Positions 29,510-39,749 of a stretch of 64,000 nucleotides of DNA are shown piece after piece. Position numbers and translations under genes: made by a program. This DNA is from Prostheceraeus crozeri (Eukaryota > Platyhelminthes > Polycladida > Euryleptidae): positions 45,057 through 109,056 of the forward strand of contig CAJQUW010001659.1 of assembly GCA_907163375.1 (NCBI GenBank), written 5' to 3'. The notes beneath the pieces were generated by a model, which saw only the letters and a program-made list of their open reading frames with translations, made no database searches and was not told where the DNA came from. Numbering within the stretch: the stretch's first letter is position 1; each line of letters starts with the position of its first letter.

Positions 29510-29752
29510 CTGTGTGTTGCCGTCAATGTTGTTATGCACGGGTGGTCCATTGAACCACCCAGGTTCATACAACCCGTTAGACCAAGTCCATCCGAAGTTC
29601 TCTGGGACCAGTCCAATTGTCGGATTTGGGAGATGAGATCTATTCCACAGGATTGATACATATTGAGCTCGAAGGATCTTTTGTCGCAAGGTTCGCCAGC
29701 AAGGCGGAAATAGGGCGGGGTTTAACCTTTTCACGTTGGAGAGAGTGTTATC
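29510..29752 (-). CDS. Upstream exon of the acidic-tail gene (left arm)
   Basis: 243 bp, 81 codons, bounded by TTTACAG acceptor and GTATGT donor, phase 0 on both sides. It includes NPALFPPCWRTLRQKILRAQ, VSILWNRSHLPNP and PENFGWTWSNGLYEPGWFNG. I recognise the pattern (PPC...L..K..RA.YV..IW..A.LP.P..GL.P...GW.W..G.Y...WF.GP) from a multi-copy family of uncharacterised invertebrate proteins, probably spread by mobile elements. Earlier exons are not seen. Confidence 0.6.
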
Positions 29753-29881
29753 CTGTAAATGAATATGGATTTTTGTTATTCCAAGAAAGAATTCCTTCTC
29801 AAAGTGATTTCATAGTCTATAGCATTTTGTATTTTAATATTCTTTGAGAGGATGTACTGTTGTGTAATGCCAAGGAAGTTA

Positions 29882-29923
<42 letters not shown>
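29882..29923. repeat. (TA)n microsatellite
   Basis: About 21 TA units; the mirror at about 35072-35092 has about half as many. Further (TA)n tracts lie at about 29996-30006 and 31597-31612, next to Penelope-like element boundaries. Confidence 0.9.
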
Positions 29924-29926
<3 letters not shown>

Positions 29927-30002
29927 GTTATATAAATTATGCAAGTAAAAATGTATAAGTAAAAATAATAAATTATATAAGTTATATAAAGTTTATATAT
30001 AT

Positions 30003-31457
30003 ATATTATTAGCGGCTAGTATTCCGAGTTTTTGTAGAGATACCGACGATTTCTTAAAAAAGTTACCTAAATTTATTAATGATGAAATTTTAGCCACTTT
30101 TGACGTTCAATCTCTGTATACAAGTATACCACATTCATTAGGTATAGAGGCTATTGAATTCTGGTTAACGGAAAAACGACATATGATTCCAAACAGAATA
30201 AGCAATTACTTCATTTTACAAGGGCTGAATCTTATCTTAGATAACAATATCTTCACTTTTAATAAGTTGTTTTACAAACAAAGATCGGGAACCGCAATGG
30301 GTACCAAATGTGCACCATCTTATGCGAACCTTGTGATGGGATACCTGGAGACCACACTTTATCAAAAGATAAGAGAATTTTTGTCAGAAGCTCAATGTGA
30401 GTATTTTATCTCGAAATGGACACGATATCTTGACGACTGCTTCATTGTTTGGCCGAAGGAATTCGGAGACATTTCTCTTCTATATAATTGCTTAAATAAT
30501 TTAAATCAAAATATCGTATTCACAATGGAAAATAGTTCATCCTCAATGCATTTCTTGGATGTGAAATTATACAAAAAAAGTAATAGACTGGAAACCGATG
30601 TATACAGGAAACCAACTGACAGTATGTCATATGTTCCATACAAATCTTGCCATCGAAGACATATTTTACGAAACATTCCATTTAGTCTAGCTTGCCGCCT
30701 TAAAAAAGTCGTGTCTGAAAAGGAAATATTGCCCTTACGACTTGAAGAATTGAAACAAAAACTAATAAGATTAGATTATCCTAAGAAGTTAATTGATGGG
30801 TCGATTGAAAAAGCTTTGAAGACTAGTGATGATAATTCTACTGTTTCACGTAAACCAAGTAATGAAAAGAAAATCCGATTCATGAGTACATATAACCCGA
30901 ACAACCCGAAGTCATTTCATAAAGTTGTCCAGCCCTCTTTTCAAAGTTTAAAAATGTTGCCTCCGTTTAACAGCTACCAAATTCAAGCCACTTATAAACA
31001 ACCACAATCCCTCTTGTCACTACTACGGCGAAACAAAAATGATGAAATAAAAGGTGTAAGAAAATGTAACGAGAACAAATGCGGAACTTGTCATTATATT
31101 ATTGAAGGAAAGACATTTCATTTCCGCAGCAGAACATTTAACATCAAACATAACATGAACTGCTACTCTCATAATGTAATTTACGTGTTGCGATGTTTGG
31201 GGTGTATGGAGTTATATATTGGTCAAACTGGAGATCTATTAAAAAACAGAATGACAGTGCATAGACATCATATTAAGCACCCAGATGCAGCTCCATTACC
31301 TGTCAGTAGACATATTTCTCGATGCGCCGCGGATAAAGACAAGCAGTTTGAAGTGATGCCTTTCTTTCAGCTTTCATGGAACACGACTAAACATGTGAGA
31401 GAGATCAAAGAAAGCTGCTTCATTTCCCAATTTAAACCTTCTTTGAATTTTGTGTAA
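30003..31457 (+). CDS. Penelope-like element reverse transcriptase/GIY-YIG protein (left arm)
   Basis: The frame is open from the (TA)n boundary at about 30003, so the 5' part is cut off. RT motifs in order are ATFDVQSLYTSIP, QRSGTAMGTKCAPSYANL, RYLDDCFIVW, MHFLDVKLYK and DVYRKPTD. A Cys pair (KCNENKCGTCHYI) leads to the GIY-YIG endonuclease (NVIYVLRCLGCMELYIGQTG, LKNRMTVHRHHI). It is an EN-positive Penelope-like retroelement; the RT and endonuclease act in target-primed insertion. The catalytic motifs are all present. The mirror copy at 33540-34994 ends KPSLNSV instead of KPSLNFV. Confidence 0.92.
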   Translation: MLLAASIPSFCRDTDDFLKKLPKFINDEILATFDVQSLYTSIPHSLGIEAIEFWLTEKRHMIPNRISNYFILQGLNLILDNNIFTFNKLFYKQRSGTAMGTKCAPSYANLVMGYLETTLYQKIREFLSEAQCEYFISKWTRYLDDCFIVWPKEFGDISLLYNCLNNLNQNIVFTMENSSSSMHFLDVKLYKKSNRLETDVYRKPTDSMSYVPYKSCHRRHILRNIPFSLACRLKKVVSEKEILPLRLEELKQKLIRLDYPKKLIDGSIEKALKTSDDNSTVSRKPSNEKKIRFMSTYNPNNPKSFHKVVQPSFQSLKMLPPFNSYQIQATYKQPQSLLSLLRRNKNDEIKGVRKCNENKCGTCHYIIEGKTFHFRSRTFNIKHNMNCYSHNVIYVLRCLGCMELYIGQTGDLLKNRMTVHRHHIKHPDAAPLPVSRHISRCAADKDKQFEVMPFFQLSWNTTKHVREIKESCFISQFKPSLNFV

Positions 31458-31498
31458 TTTTTTTCTTTCCATTCAGTTGTAATATTGTATTGCCTAGC

Positions 31499-31553
31499 TC
31501 CTGATGCATGATTAGATGTAATAATTAATACATCGAAACCGGTAGCTACAGGA
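31499..31553 (+). ncRNA. Hammerhead-ribozyme-like motif 3' of the Penelope-like frame (left arm)
   Basis: About 40 bp after the stop. Stem I pairs TCCTG(at)GC with GC(ta)CAGGA around a 2x2 internal loop; the core reads ATGATTA in place of CTGATGA; stem II is GATGT/ACATC; GAAA follows; a minimal stem III (CC/GG) and the cleavage triplet GTA complete a type I layout. Positions 3 and 8 are A and T, able to pair, instead of C and G. Hammerheads with tiny stem III are known in Penelope-like elements. Activity is not known. Confidence 0.6.
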
Positions 31554-31611
31554 ATTTGACTTTTAGTCCATATTATCTATTATTTATTATTTACTTATAT
31601 ATATATATATA

Positions 31612-31704
31612 TGAAAAATAGTAGAATCCAAAATGGAAAAAATAATAAATTCCAAAAAAGGTTCCAAGGAAAACTGAGAAATCTTATTCCCTGACGCGTT
31701 TCTG
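31612..31704. repeat. Inverted terminal segment of the spacer element (left)
   Basis: GAAAAATAGTAGAATCCAAA to GACGCGTTTCTG, about 93 bp, identical in reverse complement at 33295-33388. It flanks the second Penelope-like element on both sides. Confidence 0.85.
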
Positions 31705-31732
31705 CTCACTCTTAGAGCTTGTCAAAGGGAAT
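31686..31732 (-). ncRNA. Degenerate hammerhead-like motif of the spacer element
   Basis: Minus strand, 50 bp after the stop. ATTCCCT pairs with AGGGAAT (stem I); the core reads TTGACAA in place of CTGATGA; stem II is GCTC/GAGC; then one extra A, GAAA and CGCGTC. Positions 3 and 8 are T and A, again able to pair. The extra A makes activity less likely. Confidence 0.4.
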
Positions 31733-31781
31733 GAAATTATATTTAAATCAAACAATTTAATGCAAAATATGCATGGATATT

Positions 31782-33218
31782 TTAATGTTCATTCTTATTC
31801 AGTGGAGGTTTAAGCATAGAAATGAAAAACTCTTCTTTTTTCTCTCTGTGGTATTTACTGCATTGAGGAGGCAATTGATATATCGGTGCGGCCATAAATT
31901 TTACCTCATGCTCACTAGCACAAGATGCTATGTGCTTGCTTACGTTTAGGATGGCATAATGCGGATGTGATATATGTTGCCTATGAATCGTTATTCTCGT
32001 CCTAAACATTCCACCAGTTTGGCCGATATAAAACTGATGACAACCTTTGCAAAAGAGAGCGTAAATTACATTGCATGAAAGGCAGTTAAGATTCGATTTA
32101 ATATTGAAAGTTCTTAAAACGTTTTCTACTTTAAAATCGACACTCTCTCCAACAACCAAGCAATTACAACAACTACATCTGGGTTCACCACACTTCGTTA
32201 TACCGTTTATGATTTCTTTGTTATTTCTGTTTAATATTCTATACAAGTTTTTGGGTTGTTTGTATGCTTTTATAATTCGACTGTTCTTAAAGGAATCCAT
32301 TAATCTTAAAGCCCCTATAGTAGGAGCGATTACTTCATTATAAATATTCGGATTATCTTTGTTATATGTCGTCACAAATGGGATTAGGTTTTCATTGTTT
32401 TGTACGTTTTCTTTTTTGTTAGTTTCTCGTGATGCGCGCTCAAATGCGCTCTCGATCAAATTATTCGGGTAATTTAATTTCAGTAAAACTTTTTTCAGAT
32501 CACTTAATTCAATAGATTTGTTGATAGGATTGGATACCAACATTTCTACTCTTCTAGCAAGATTGTAAGGGATATTATAAACGATATGCCTTGGGTGTGC
32601 AGAATTGAATGGCACATAACTCATGCTGTCTGTCGGCTTGTGATAAATTTTCGTTTCCAGTTTTTCGCGTTCTTTGTACACAGTAACATCGAGAAAATTA
32701 ACCTTCTGGCGATCACTTTCCATGGTAAACCAAATAATAGATGGATTAAGATTGTTTAAAATTGCATTAAAATTATCAATACTCCCGAATTCTGTGTTCC
32801 AAACAATGAAACAATCATCAATATATCTTATCCAGTTTTCTGTTATTCTAGAAGATGTGTCGTCATTGTATATTTCTTTAGTTATGGAATACATCTTCTC
32901 TTCCAGAAACCCCATAAATAATATGGCATAGGTGGAGGCCATTTTTGTCCCCATGGCAGTACCAGATTGTTGCAGGTAAAAGTCATTCTCAAATTTGAAG
33001 TAGTCATTTTTCAGAATTAAATGTATCGAAGATAATATGAATTCCTTGGTGAATCTATCACACATGACATCGCTATATTTTTCTATCCAATAGCCAATAG
33101 ATTCAATACCTAAATCATGCGGTATACTTGTATAGAGAGAAACGACATCGAATGTTAAAAATAGCACATTTTCATCCACAGAATCATGTTTCCTTAATTT
33201 TTCAATGAAATGTTGAGT
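31782..33218 (-). CDS. Penelope-like element reverse transcriptase/GIY-YIG protein (spacer)
   Basis: Open from about 33218 to a stop at 31782 without a clear ATG; 5'-truncated. RT motifs are LTFDVVSLYTSIP, QQSGTAMGTKMASTYAILF, RYIDDCFIVW, VNFLDVTVYK and KIYHKPTD. CGEPRCSCCNC leads to the GIY-YIG part (NVIYALFCKGCHQFYIGQTG, RTRITIHRQHI). It is a different subfamily from the arm copies, with about half the residues shared by eye. The intact frame of about 479 codons suggests recent activity. Confidence 0.92.
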   Translation of the reverse strand, partial: TQHFIEKLRKHDSVDENVLFLTFDVVSLYTSIPHDLGIESIGYWIEKYSDVMCDRFTKEFILSSIHLILKNDYFKFENDFYLQQSGTAMGTKMASTYAILFMGFLEEKMYSITKEIYNDDTSSRITENWIRYIDDCFIVWNTEFGSIDNFNAILNNLNPSIIWFTMESDRQKVNFLDVTVYKEREKLETKIYHKPTDSMSYVPFNSAHPRHIVYNIPYNLARRVEMLVSNPINKSIELSDLKKVLLKLNYPNNLIESAFERASRETNKKENVQNNENLIPFVTTYNKDNPNIYNEVIAPTIGALRLMDSFKNSRIIKAYKQPKNLYRILNRNNKEIINGITKCGEPRCSCCNCLVVGESVDFKVENVLRTFNIKSNLNCLSCNVIYALFCKGCHQFYIGQTGGMFRTRITIHRQHISHPHYAILNVSKHIASCASEHEVKFMAAPIYQLPPQCSKYHREKKEEFFISMLKPPLNKNEH

Positions 33219-33443
33219 TCGTCAATTTTGTCGTTAAAAGTTGACGAACTTTTAAAAAAATTGATTAATAAGGTGAGGAGTTATTGTAGAGATACAGAAA
33301 CGCGTCAGGGAATAAGATTTCTCAGTTTTCCTTGGAACCTTTTTTGGAATTTATTATTTTTTCCATTTTGGATTCTACTATTTTTCATATATATATATAT
33401 AAGTAAATAATAAATAATAGATAATATGGACTAAAAGTCAAAT

Positions 33444-33498
33444 TCCTGTAGCTACCGGTTTCGATGTATTAATTATTACATCTAATCATGCATCAGGA
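33444..33498 (-). ncRNA. Hammerhead-ribozyme-like motif (right arm)
   Basis: Exact mirror of the motif at 31499-31553, downstream of the minus-strand Penelope-like frame. Confidence 0.6.
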
Positions 33499-33539
33499 GC
33501 TAGGCAATACAATATTACAACTGAATGGAAAGAAAAAAA

Positions 33540-34994
33540 TTACACAGAATTCAAAGAAGGTTTAAATTGGGAAATGAAGCAGCTTTCTTTGATCTCTCTC
33601 ACATGTTTAGTCGTGTTCCATGAAAGCTGAAAGAAAGGCATCACTTCAAACTGCTTGTCTTTATCCGCGGCGCATCGAGAAATATGTCTACTGACAGGTA
33701 ATGGAGCTGCATCTGGGTGCTTAATATGATGTCTATGCACTGTCATTCTGTTTTTTAATAGATCTCCAGTTTGACCAATATATAACTCCATACACCCCAA
33801 ACATCGCAACACGTAAATTACATTATGAGAGTAGCAGTTCATGTTATGTTTGATGTTAAATGTTCTGCTGCGGAAATGAAATGTCTTTCCTTCAATAATA
33901 TAATGACAAGTTCCGCATTTGTTCTCGTTACATTTTCTTACACCTTTTATTTCATCATTTTTGTTTCGCCGTAGTAGTGACAAGAGGGATTGTGGTTGTT
34001 TATAAGTGGCTTGAATTTGGTAGCTGTTAAACGGAGGCAACATTTTTAAACTTTGAAAAGAGGGCTGGACAACTTTATGAAATGACTTCGGGTTGTTCGG
34101 GTTATATGTACTCATGAATCGGATTTTCTTTTCATTACTTGGTTTACGTGAAACAGTAGAATTATCATCACTAGTCTTCAAAGCTTTTTCAATCGACCCA
34201 TCAATTAACTTCTTAGGATAATCTAATCTTATTAGTTTTTGTTTCAATTCTTCAAGTCGTAAGGGCAATATTTCCTTTTCAGACACGACTTTTTTAAGGC
34301 GGCAAGCTAGACTAAATGGAATGTTTCGTAAAATATGTCTTCGATGGCAAGATTTGTATGGAACATATGACATACTGTCAGTTGGTTTCCTGTATACATC
34401 GGTTTCCAGTCTATTACTTTTTTTGTATAATTTCACATCCAAGAAATGCATTGAGGATGAACTATTTTCCATTGTGAATACGATATTTTGATTTAAATTA
34501 TTTAAGCAATTATATAGAAGAGAAATGTCTCCGAATTCCTTCGGCCAAACAATGAAGCAGTCGTCAAGATATCGTGTCCATTTCGAGATAAAATACTCAC
34601 ATTGAGCTTCTGACAAAAATTCTCTTATCTTTTGATAAAGTGTGGTCTCCAGGTATCCCATCACAAGGTTCGCATAAGATGGTGCACATTTGGTACCCAT
34701 TGCGGTTCCCGATCTTTGTTTGTAAAACAACTTATTAAAAGTGAAGATATTGTTATCTAAGATAAGATTCAGCCCTTGTAAAATGAAGTAATTGCTTATT
34801 CTGTTTGGAATCATATGTCGTTTTTCCGTTAACCAGAATTCAATAGCCTCTATACCTAATGAATGTGGTATACTTGTATACAGAGATTGAACGTCAAAAG
34901 TGGCTAAAATTTCATCATTAATAAATTTAGGTAACTTTTTTAAGAAATCGTCGGTATCTCTACAAAAACTCGGAATACTAGCCGCTAATAATAT
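33540..34994 (-). CDS. Penelope-like element RT/GIY-YIG protein (right arm)
   Basis: Mirror of 30003-31457 with all RT and GIY-YIG motifs. The only residue difference noticed is in the last three codons (NSV versus NFV). It is 5'-truncated at the same (TA)n border, so both copies descend from one truncated insertion that was then duplicated. Confidence 0.92.
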   Translation of the reverse strand: MLLAASIPSFCRDTDDFLKKLPKFINDEILATFDVQSLYTSIPHSLGIEAIEFWLTEKRHMIPNRISNYFILQGLNLILDNNIFTFNKLFYKQRSGTAMGTKCAPSYANLVMGYLETTLYQKIREFLSEAQCEYFISKWTRYLDDCFIVWPKEFGDISLLYNCLNNLNQNIVFTMENSSSSMHFLDVKLYKKSNRLETDVYRKPTDSMSYVPYKSCHRRHILRNIPFSLACRLKKVVSEKEILPLRLEELKQKLIRLDYPKKLIDGSIEKALKTSDDNSTVSRKPSNEKKIRFMSTYNPNNPKSFHKVVQPSFQSLKMLPPFNSYQIQATYKQPQSLLSLLRRNKNDEIKGVRKCNENKCGTCHYIIEGKTFHFRSRTFNIKHNMNCYSHNVIYVLRCLGCMELYIGQTGDLLKNRMTVHRHHIKHPDAAPLPVSRHISRCAADKDKQFEVMPFFQLSWNTTKHVREIKESCFISQFKPSLNSV

Positions 34995-35224
34995 ATATAT
35001 ATAAACTTTATATAACTTATATAATTTATTATTTTTACTTATACATTTTTACTTGCATAATTTATATAACTTAATATATATATATATATATATCTTAACT
35101 TCCTTGGCATTACACAACAGTACATCCTCTCAAAGAATATTAAAATACAAAATGCTATAGACTATGAAATCACTTTGAGAAGGAATTCTTTCTTGGAATA
35201 ACAAAAATCCATATTCATTTACAG

Positions 35225-35467
35225 GATAACACTCTCTCCAACGTGAAAAGGTTAAACCCCGCCCTATTTCCGCCTTGCTGGCGAACCTTGCGACAAAAGA
35301 TCCTTCGAGCTCAATATGTATCAATCCTGTGGAATAGATCTCATCTCCCAAATCCGACAATTGGACTGGTCCCAGAGAACTTCGGATGGACTTGGTCTAA
35401 CGGGTTGTATGAACCTGGGTGGTTCAATGGACCACCCGTGCATAACAACATTGACGGCAACACACAG
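35225..35467 (+). CDS. Upstream exon of the acidic-tail gene (right arm)
   Basis: Mirror of 29510-29752. TTTACAG|GATAAC acceptor and ACACAG|GTATGT donor, 81 codons, phase 0. The intron to the next exon is 35468-35846 (379 bp). Confidence 0.6.
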
Positions 35468-35846
35468 GTATGTATTACAGGAGCATGTATCAAACTAATT
35501 CTTCAACAAATAAATCCAAAAGTCCTAGGGATTTTTTACATTATACATTGCTGCCATGTTCTTGATATCTCACTATTTAATGCCCGTAAAAATACTAGCA
35601 TCCATTTATAGCGACAATATTACTTACAACATTGATCTCACTTACAATATTGATCTCAATTACTATATTGATCTCACTTACAATATTGATTATGCTGAAA
35701 ACAGATTCTTACTTGTAAATGCAAAGATTCTCTATTGCACATACACAGTAATAGTACATACGCGGAATTTTGGCGTGAATCAGTACAGCAATGTAGATGT
35801 TTCAGCTACCAGTATTTCATTATTCCAACATTACTTTTGATTTCAG

Positions 35847-35945
35847 TCTTTCGATGATGATGACGACGACAGTGAAAGTGACATGGATGTCGATGGAGCT
35901 GTCGGAGACAGTGATAGTGACTGGAGTGATTCAGACGATGAATGA
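35847..35945 (+). CDS. Terminal exon with acidic Ser/Asp tail (right arm)
   Basis: Mirror of 29032-29130. Acceptor TTTTGATTTCAG, 32 codons plus TGA at 35943-35945, followed by AATAAA at about 36065. Confidence 0.6.
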   Translation, partial: SFDDDDDDSESDMDVDGAVGDSDSDWSDSDDE

Positions 35946-37196
35946 AGAAGATTTCATCCGCAAAAATTAGTTTTCTTCTACACTTCCAAAACATTTTAAC
36001 ATTTCTGTTGATGATTTTCTATGTACATAGCAACGCCCTCTACGGAGAAAAGCAAAATCCCTAAAATAAATCGCTCAAAAATTGAAAGCTTTTCTCAGTT
36101 CACCAACAATTTTAGGTTCTTTGGCCAAAGGTTGTTCTGAACACTGAAATATTCATCACACTCAATCACAATTATTATGCGCATGCAGTGTCTTTATTTC
36201 TGTAGGAGATATGTTGATTACACCGAATTATATTAAGGCTGTGGCTGGAGCTTGTCGCCAATAGCATACAGAATCACAACTTTGTTTGCGTAAAGGCAAT
36301 ATCAAAACATATTAACGATGAAGGTGAAGTTGCTGTGACGTGAAATCTCATCCAACTTCGTACCTATCCGACCGGCAGCAGGCTGTATAGCATCACGGAA
36401 ACACAGACAGTCTGTAGTGTACTCCACTGATGCAGCGTCATGCAGTGCACTATTATATTCAATAATCAAATTACTTACCTAGGCACGCAGTCATGGGATG
36501 GAGCGAGAAATTGTAGCAAATGTTTATGATAGGTCGTGAAAAACAACAATTTGCCGGTAACGTGTATTTGTGAACAGGAGATGTCATTTGTATGTATTTA
36601 TAAAAGCAATATTTTCTTGGAGATGATATTTTTAATTTTCATCATATGTACTTGATATATGTTGCAAAATAACATACAAAATTTAGTTTTACAGCCATAA
36701 AAAGCTCTTGAGTGTGCTTGTCACACCCATCCCAAAGGCAGTATATCAATGTAAGGTCAGTTCTTTCATTTTGATGATGTATGTGAAGCGTTGAATATTT
36801 TTCATCAACAAATTGATTGTTTCATCGAAAAATGGGCATTTTCACATGTTTTAAGTGTCTGTTTGCAATTATGCAACTAGCTAGATGTCTGTTAGGGTCT
36901 TCATGAAAAATACTAGGCACTGCGCTTTTTATCTTTTGTAATCTTTTGTTCTACCTCCGATCCTGCAAAACCGGTATATTTCGACGGTGCTTCGAGGTGT
37001 CTGTTAAGGATTTTACCAAATTCCTACGTGTCTGTTATTTTCTGTTCATAAATCAGCTGAGCTTTTGTCTTGTACATGAATAGAGGACATATGCTACCTC
37101 TTCTCATGTATTTTGAGGTAGTTTTCGGGAGTTAACATGCGCCTGTACTAGACAGGTGCAAATGACTGACATCGGCAGACGTTGTGATCTGAACTC

Positions 37197-37999
37197 CTCT
37201 CTGTATAGAAAACTCGTCTGAGCATGAAAAATTTACTACCTCGTTCCCTGCACATCTTTGCCCTGGCTCCCGGACTACTTCTGCATAAATTATATGAAGA
37301 TGACTTCGATAGGCGGGTCGAGTTTTGTGAGTGGTTTTTACGTGACACAGAAGCCAATCTAGACTTTCCAAACATGTTCGTATTGTCTGATGAGGCCACG
37401 TTTAAATTGAATGGTCGACTCAATCGCCACAACAATATCTACTGGGCTGAAGAGAATCATCATCAAATTTTACAGTAGGTAATCTCCCTGGTGTTACCGC
37501 ATGGGTAGGTCTTTTTTCTCGCGGCTTGATAGGCCCATTCTTCTTCTGCGGGACGGTGGATGGTGAGAAGTATCTGGAGCTTCTACGTACCCATGTAATA
37601 TCGGAAATCAGGAGATTGTATCTGAATGACGAGGAGCTGCCATATTTTCAGCAGGGTGGAGCTTCAGCTCATTATGCCTCCATTGTACGAAGCTATCTCA
37701 GTCCGAGTTGGCAGTGACAGTACTTCATGGATTGAATGTCGTCTGAATCTCTGATTGATTTTCTTGGGTCATCACCGAATGCAGAGACAACTAAATTGAC
37801 ATTTTCTTTTGACCGAGCAGTTCTCGGATGAACAGTGAACTTTTGGATGCCTTTTAATTGTGTCTCGACGTGGAGGTTCATAGTCATAAATGGCTTTCCA
37901 TTGTCTCTGGACTTCTCAGATATTCTCGCATTTGAAATACCATTTTAAAACTTGTTTCCTTTCTTCAAATGTAAGTCGAACGCGATATTCACTTGACAT
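37197..37999. pseudogene. Scrambled Tc1/mariner-superfamily transposase relic (right arm)
   Basis: Mirror of 26978-27780: catalytic half on the plus strand (from about 37197), HTH half on the minus strand (37999-37687). Same internal inversion as in the left arm, so the rearrangement predates the palindrome. Confidence 0.7.
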
Positions 38000-39749
38000 G
38001 ACTAATGTTTATCTGCATATGAAGGATGCAGACGACAATGAATGTTCATAAAATTCATATTCAAACAGCTTTCAAGTATGAGAAAATCGGTAATGACGTT
38101 TGGCATGAAATACTATACATAGAAATCAAACAATGACACCGTACTTTGCAGTCATTGATGGTTTTTAAACACAGTTCTAAATATTGCGATTTTGTAGAAA
38201 TGGAACCAGGACAGTTCTACAAGCATTGTAGTTGTGCTTTAAGAAGCAATTGAACTCATTAAAAAGTAAAACCCAGCGCCTCCTTAATTGGCTGACCTAC
38301 ATGTATACGTTTCATAGACGTTCCATGATTTTTTATTGAGATTATTAAAAACAAAAATTCCATTTTAGAATTAAAACTTCAAATCAAGAACTCAAGCTAT
38401 TTGCGGAAAACAAAATGAATTAATACTCATAAATTTCCATACCATGTGATTTCCACATTAATGACAACATTCTAAAATGTGATTCAACAGATTTAAGTTC
38501 AATATCAAAGCATCATACAATATCAAGAAACATATAAAACAATATCAAGAATTGTTTAATATCAAGGCATTCCTGATTCTTTCCAACATAATTTCATTTA
38601 TCTTTTATTAAATAGGCCTAACAACATTTTAAATAAAAAGAATGGGAAACTATGTGATAATCAATTTTCAAATACTTCAAAGCAATTGTCTAGCATCTAG
38701 ATAGATTATGCAATTGCATCCCATGCATGAAGCCTAAGTTTCATTTTTCATGCATTAATTAAATGCCATATCAATCAGTAGCAATTAACTTTTATTTGCA
38801 GAAACCAATATCAGCCTATATAATGATGTTGATTAAAAAGTGGGCATGATTTCAGCATTCAGCATATAGCATAAGTTTCAGGTTTCAAGTGTCAATTGAA
38901 TAATTGTCTTGCGAAAGGGAGAAAAGTAGTGCAGGTTCAACGCAATGTCTTAGTTTAATGCCATCATTCTAAAACTGACTTTCAATAAACCGCACTTTTT
39001 GTACATTGCATTCAAAGTCAAAAAATACTACTGAAAATGAGCTTTATGCTCTGAACTGCAATTTAGCATGTCTGCACAACAGTGTTTCTGAACATGTGTT
39101 CTGGACCATTGAAAAAAATTAATAAGCAAGCTTTCAAAAAAGTGCTTTATAGTTCTTATGTAAATGCGCCATGTTTCTAAACTTAGATCCTACTATTTAG
39201 ATCCCATATTGATGAGTGGGCCTATGCCATGCACATAAGCTGCTCAATTAATGATGCTTTAGTCAAAGCAACAGAAGATTAATGCCAGTGAACCAGTTGT
39301 CTTAGTATCTGTCCTTCACTTGATGGGCAAATCCGAAGGTTCAGAAAGCTCTCAACAAATTGAGTAGTTAGAAGCAAGTATAGTAGGCCTTTTTGATTAT
39401 AACCTCATTTGCACTTTGACAACTGTCTGCAATTGATTTGAATTGATTAAAGGTAGGCCTATTTTATTAACGGTTGTCCGACGTCGAAGTGAAATTACAA
39501 TTAACCGCCAAAAGGGGTGTGCCACACCCCAATATAGTATACATTTAAATGTTTTATTGTTAATGAAATCTAAATAATATAGGTTAATTTAGGAAACTTT
39601 GTCGTAATCAAAGGATTTGGTGGGAAATTGGCCAGTTTTTGGTACACCTTGTACCTGGAAACTCAATAGATGTCTAGTTTTCGACTCTAAATGTTGAGAT
39701 GTGTAAGGAAGGAATATAGCGAGTTTCCTGGGGTTCTGACTGGGTTCAG

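Larger units (their letters stand above)
25204..31704 (+). repeat. Left arm of a giant near-identical palindrome
   Basis: Matches 33295-39749 in reverse complement over about 6.5 kb. Paired positions sum to 64953-64999, changing only at a 24-bp insertion in this arm near 26670, a (TA)n length change at 29882-29923 and a 2-6-bp (TA)n change near 31600. All long frames are the same in both arms; one noticed difference is the penultimate residue of the Penelope protein (Phe versus Ser). Confidence 0.97.
31613..33388 (-). mobile_element. Penelope-like element in the palindrome spacer
   Basis: About 1.8 kb on the minus strand with inverted 93-bp ends and one RT/GIY-YIG gene. Penelope-like elements are known for complex inverted or direct terminal arrangements. 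It differs clearly in sequence from the pair in the arms. Confidence 0.75.
33295..39749 (-). repeat. Right arm of the giant palindrome
   Basis: Reverse complement of 25204-31704; see the left arm. It lacks the 24-bp segment found near 26670 and has a shorter (TA)n. Beyond 39749 similarity to the left flank stops abruptly after CTGAAC. Confidence 0.97.
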
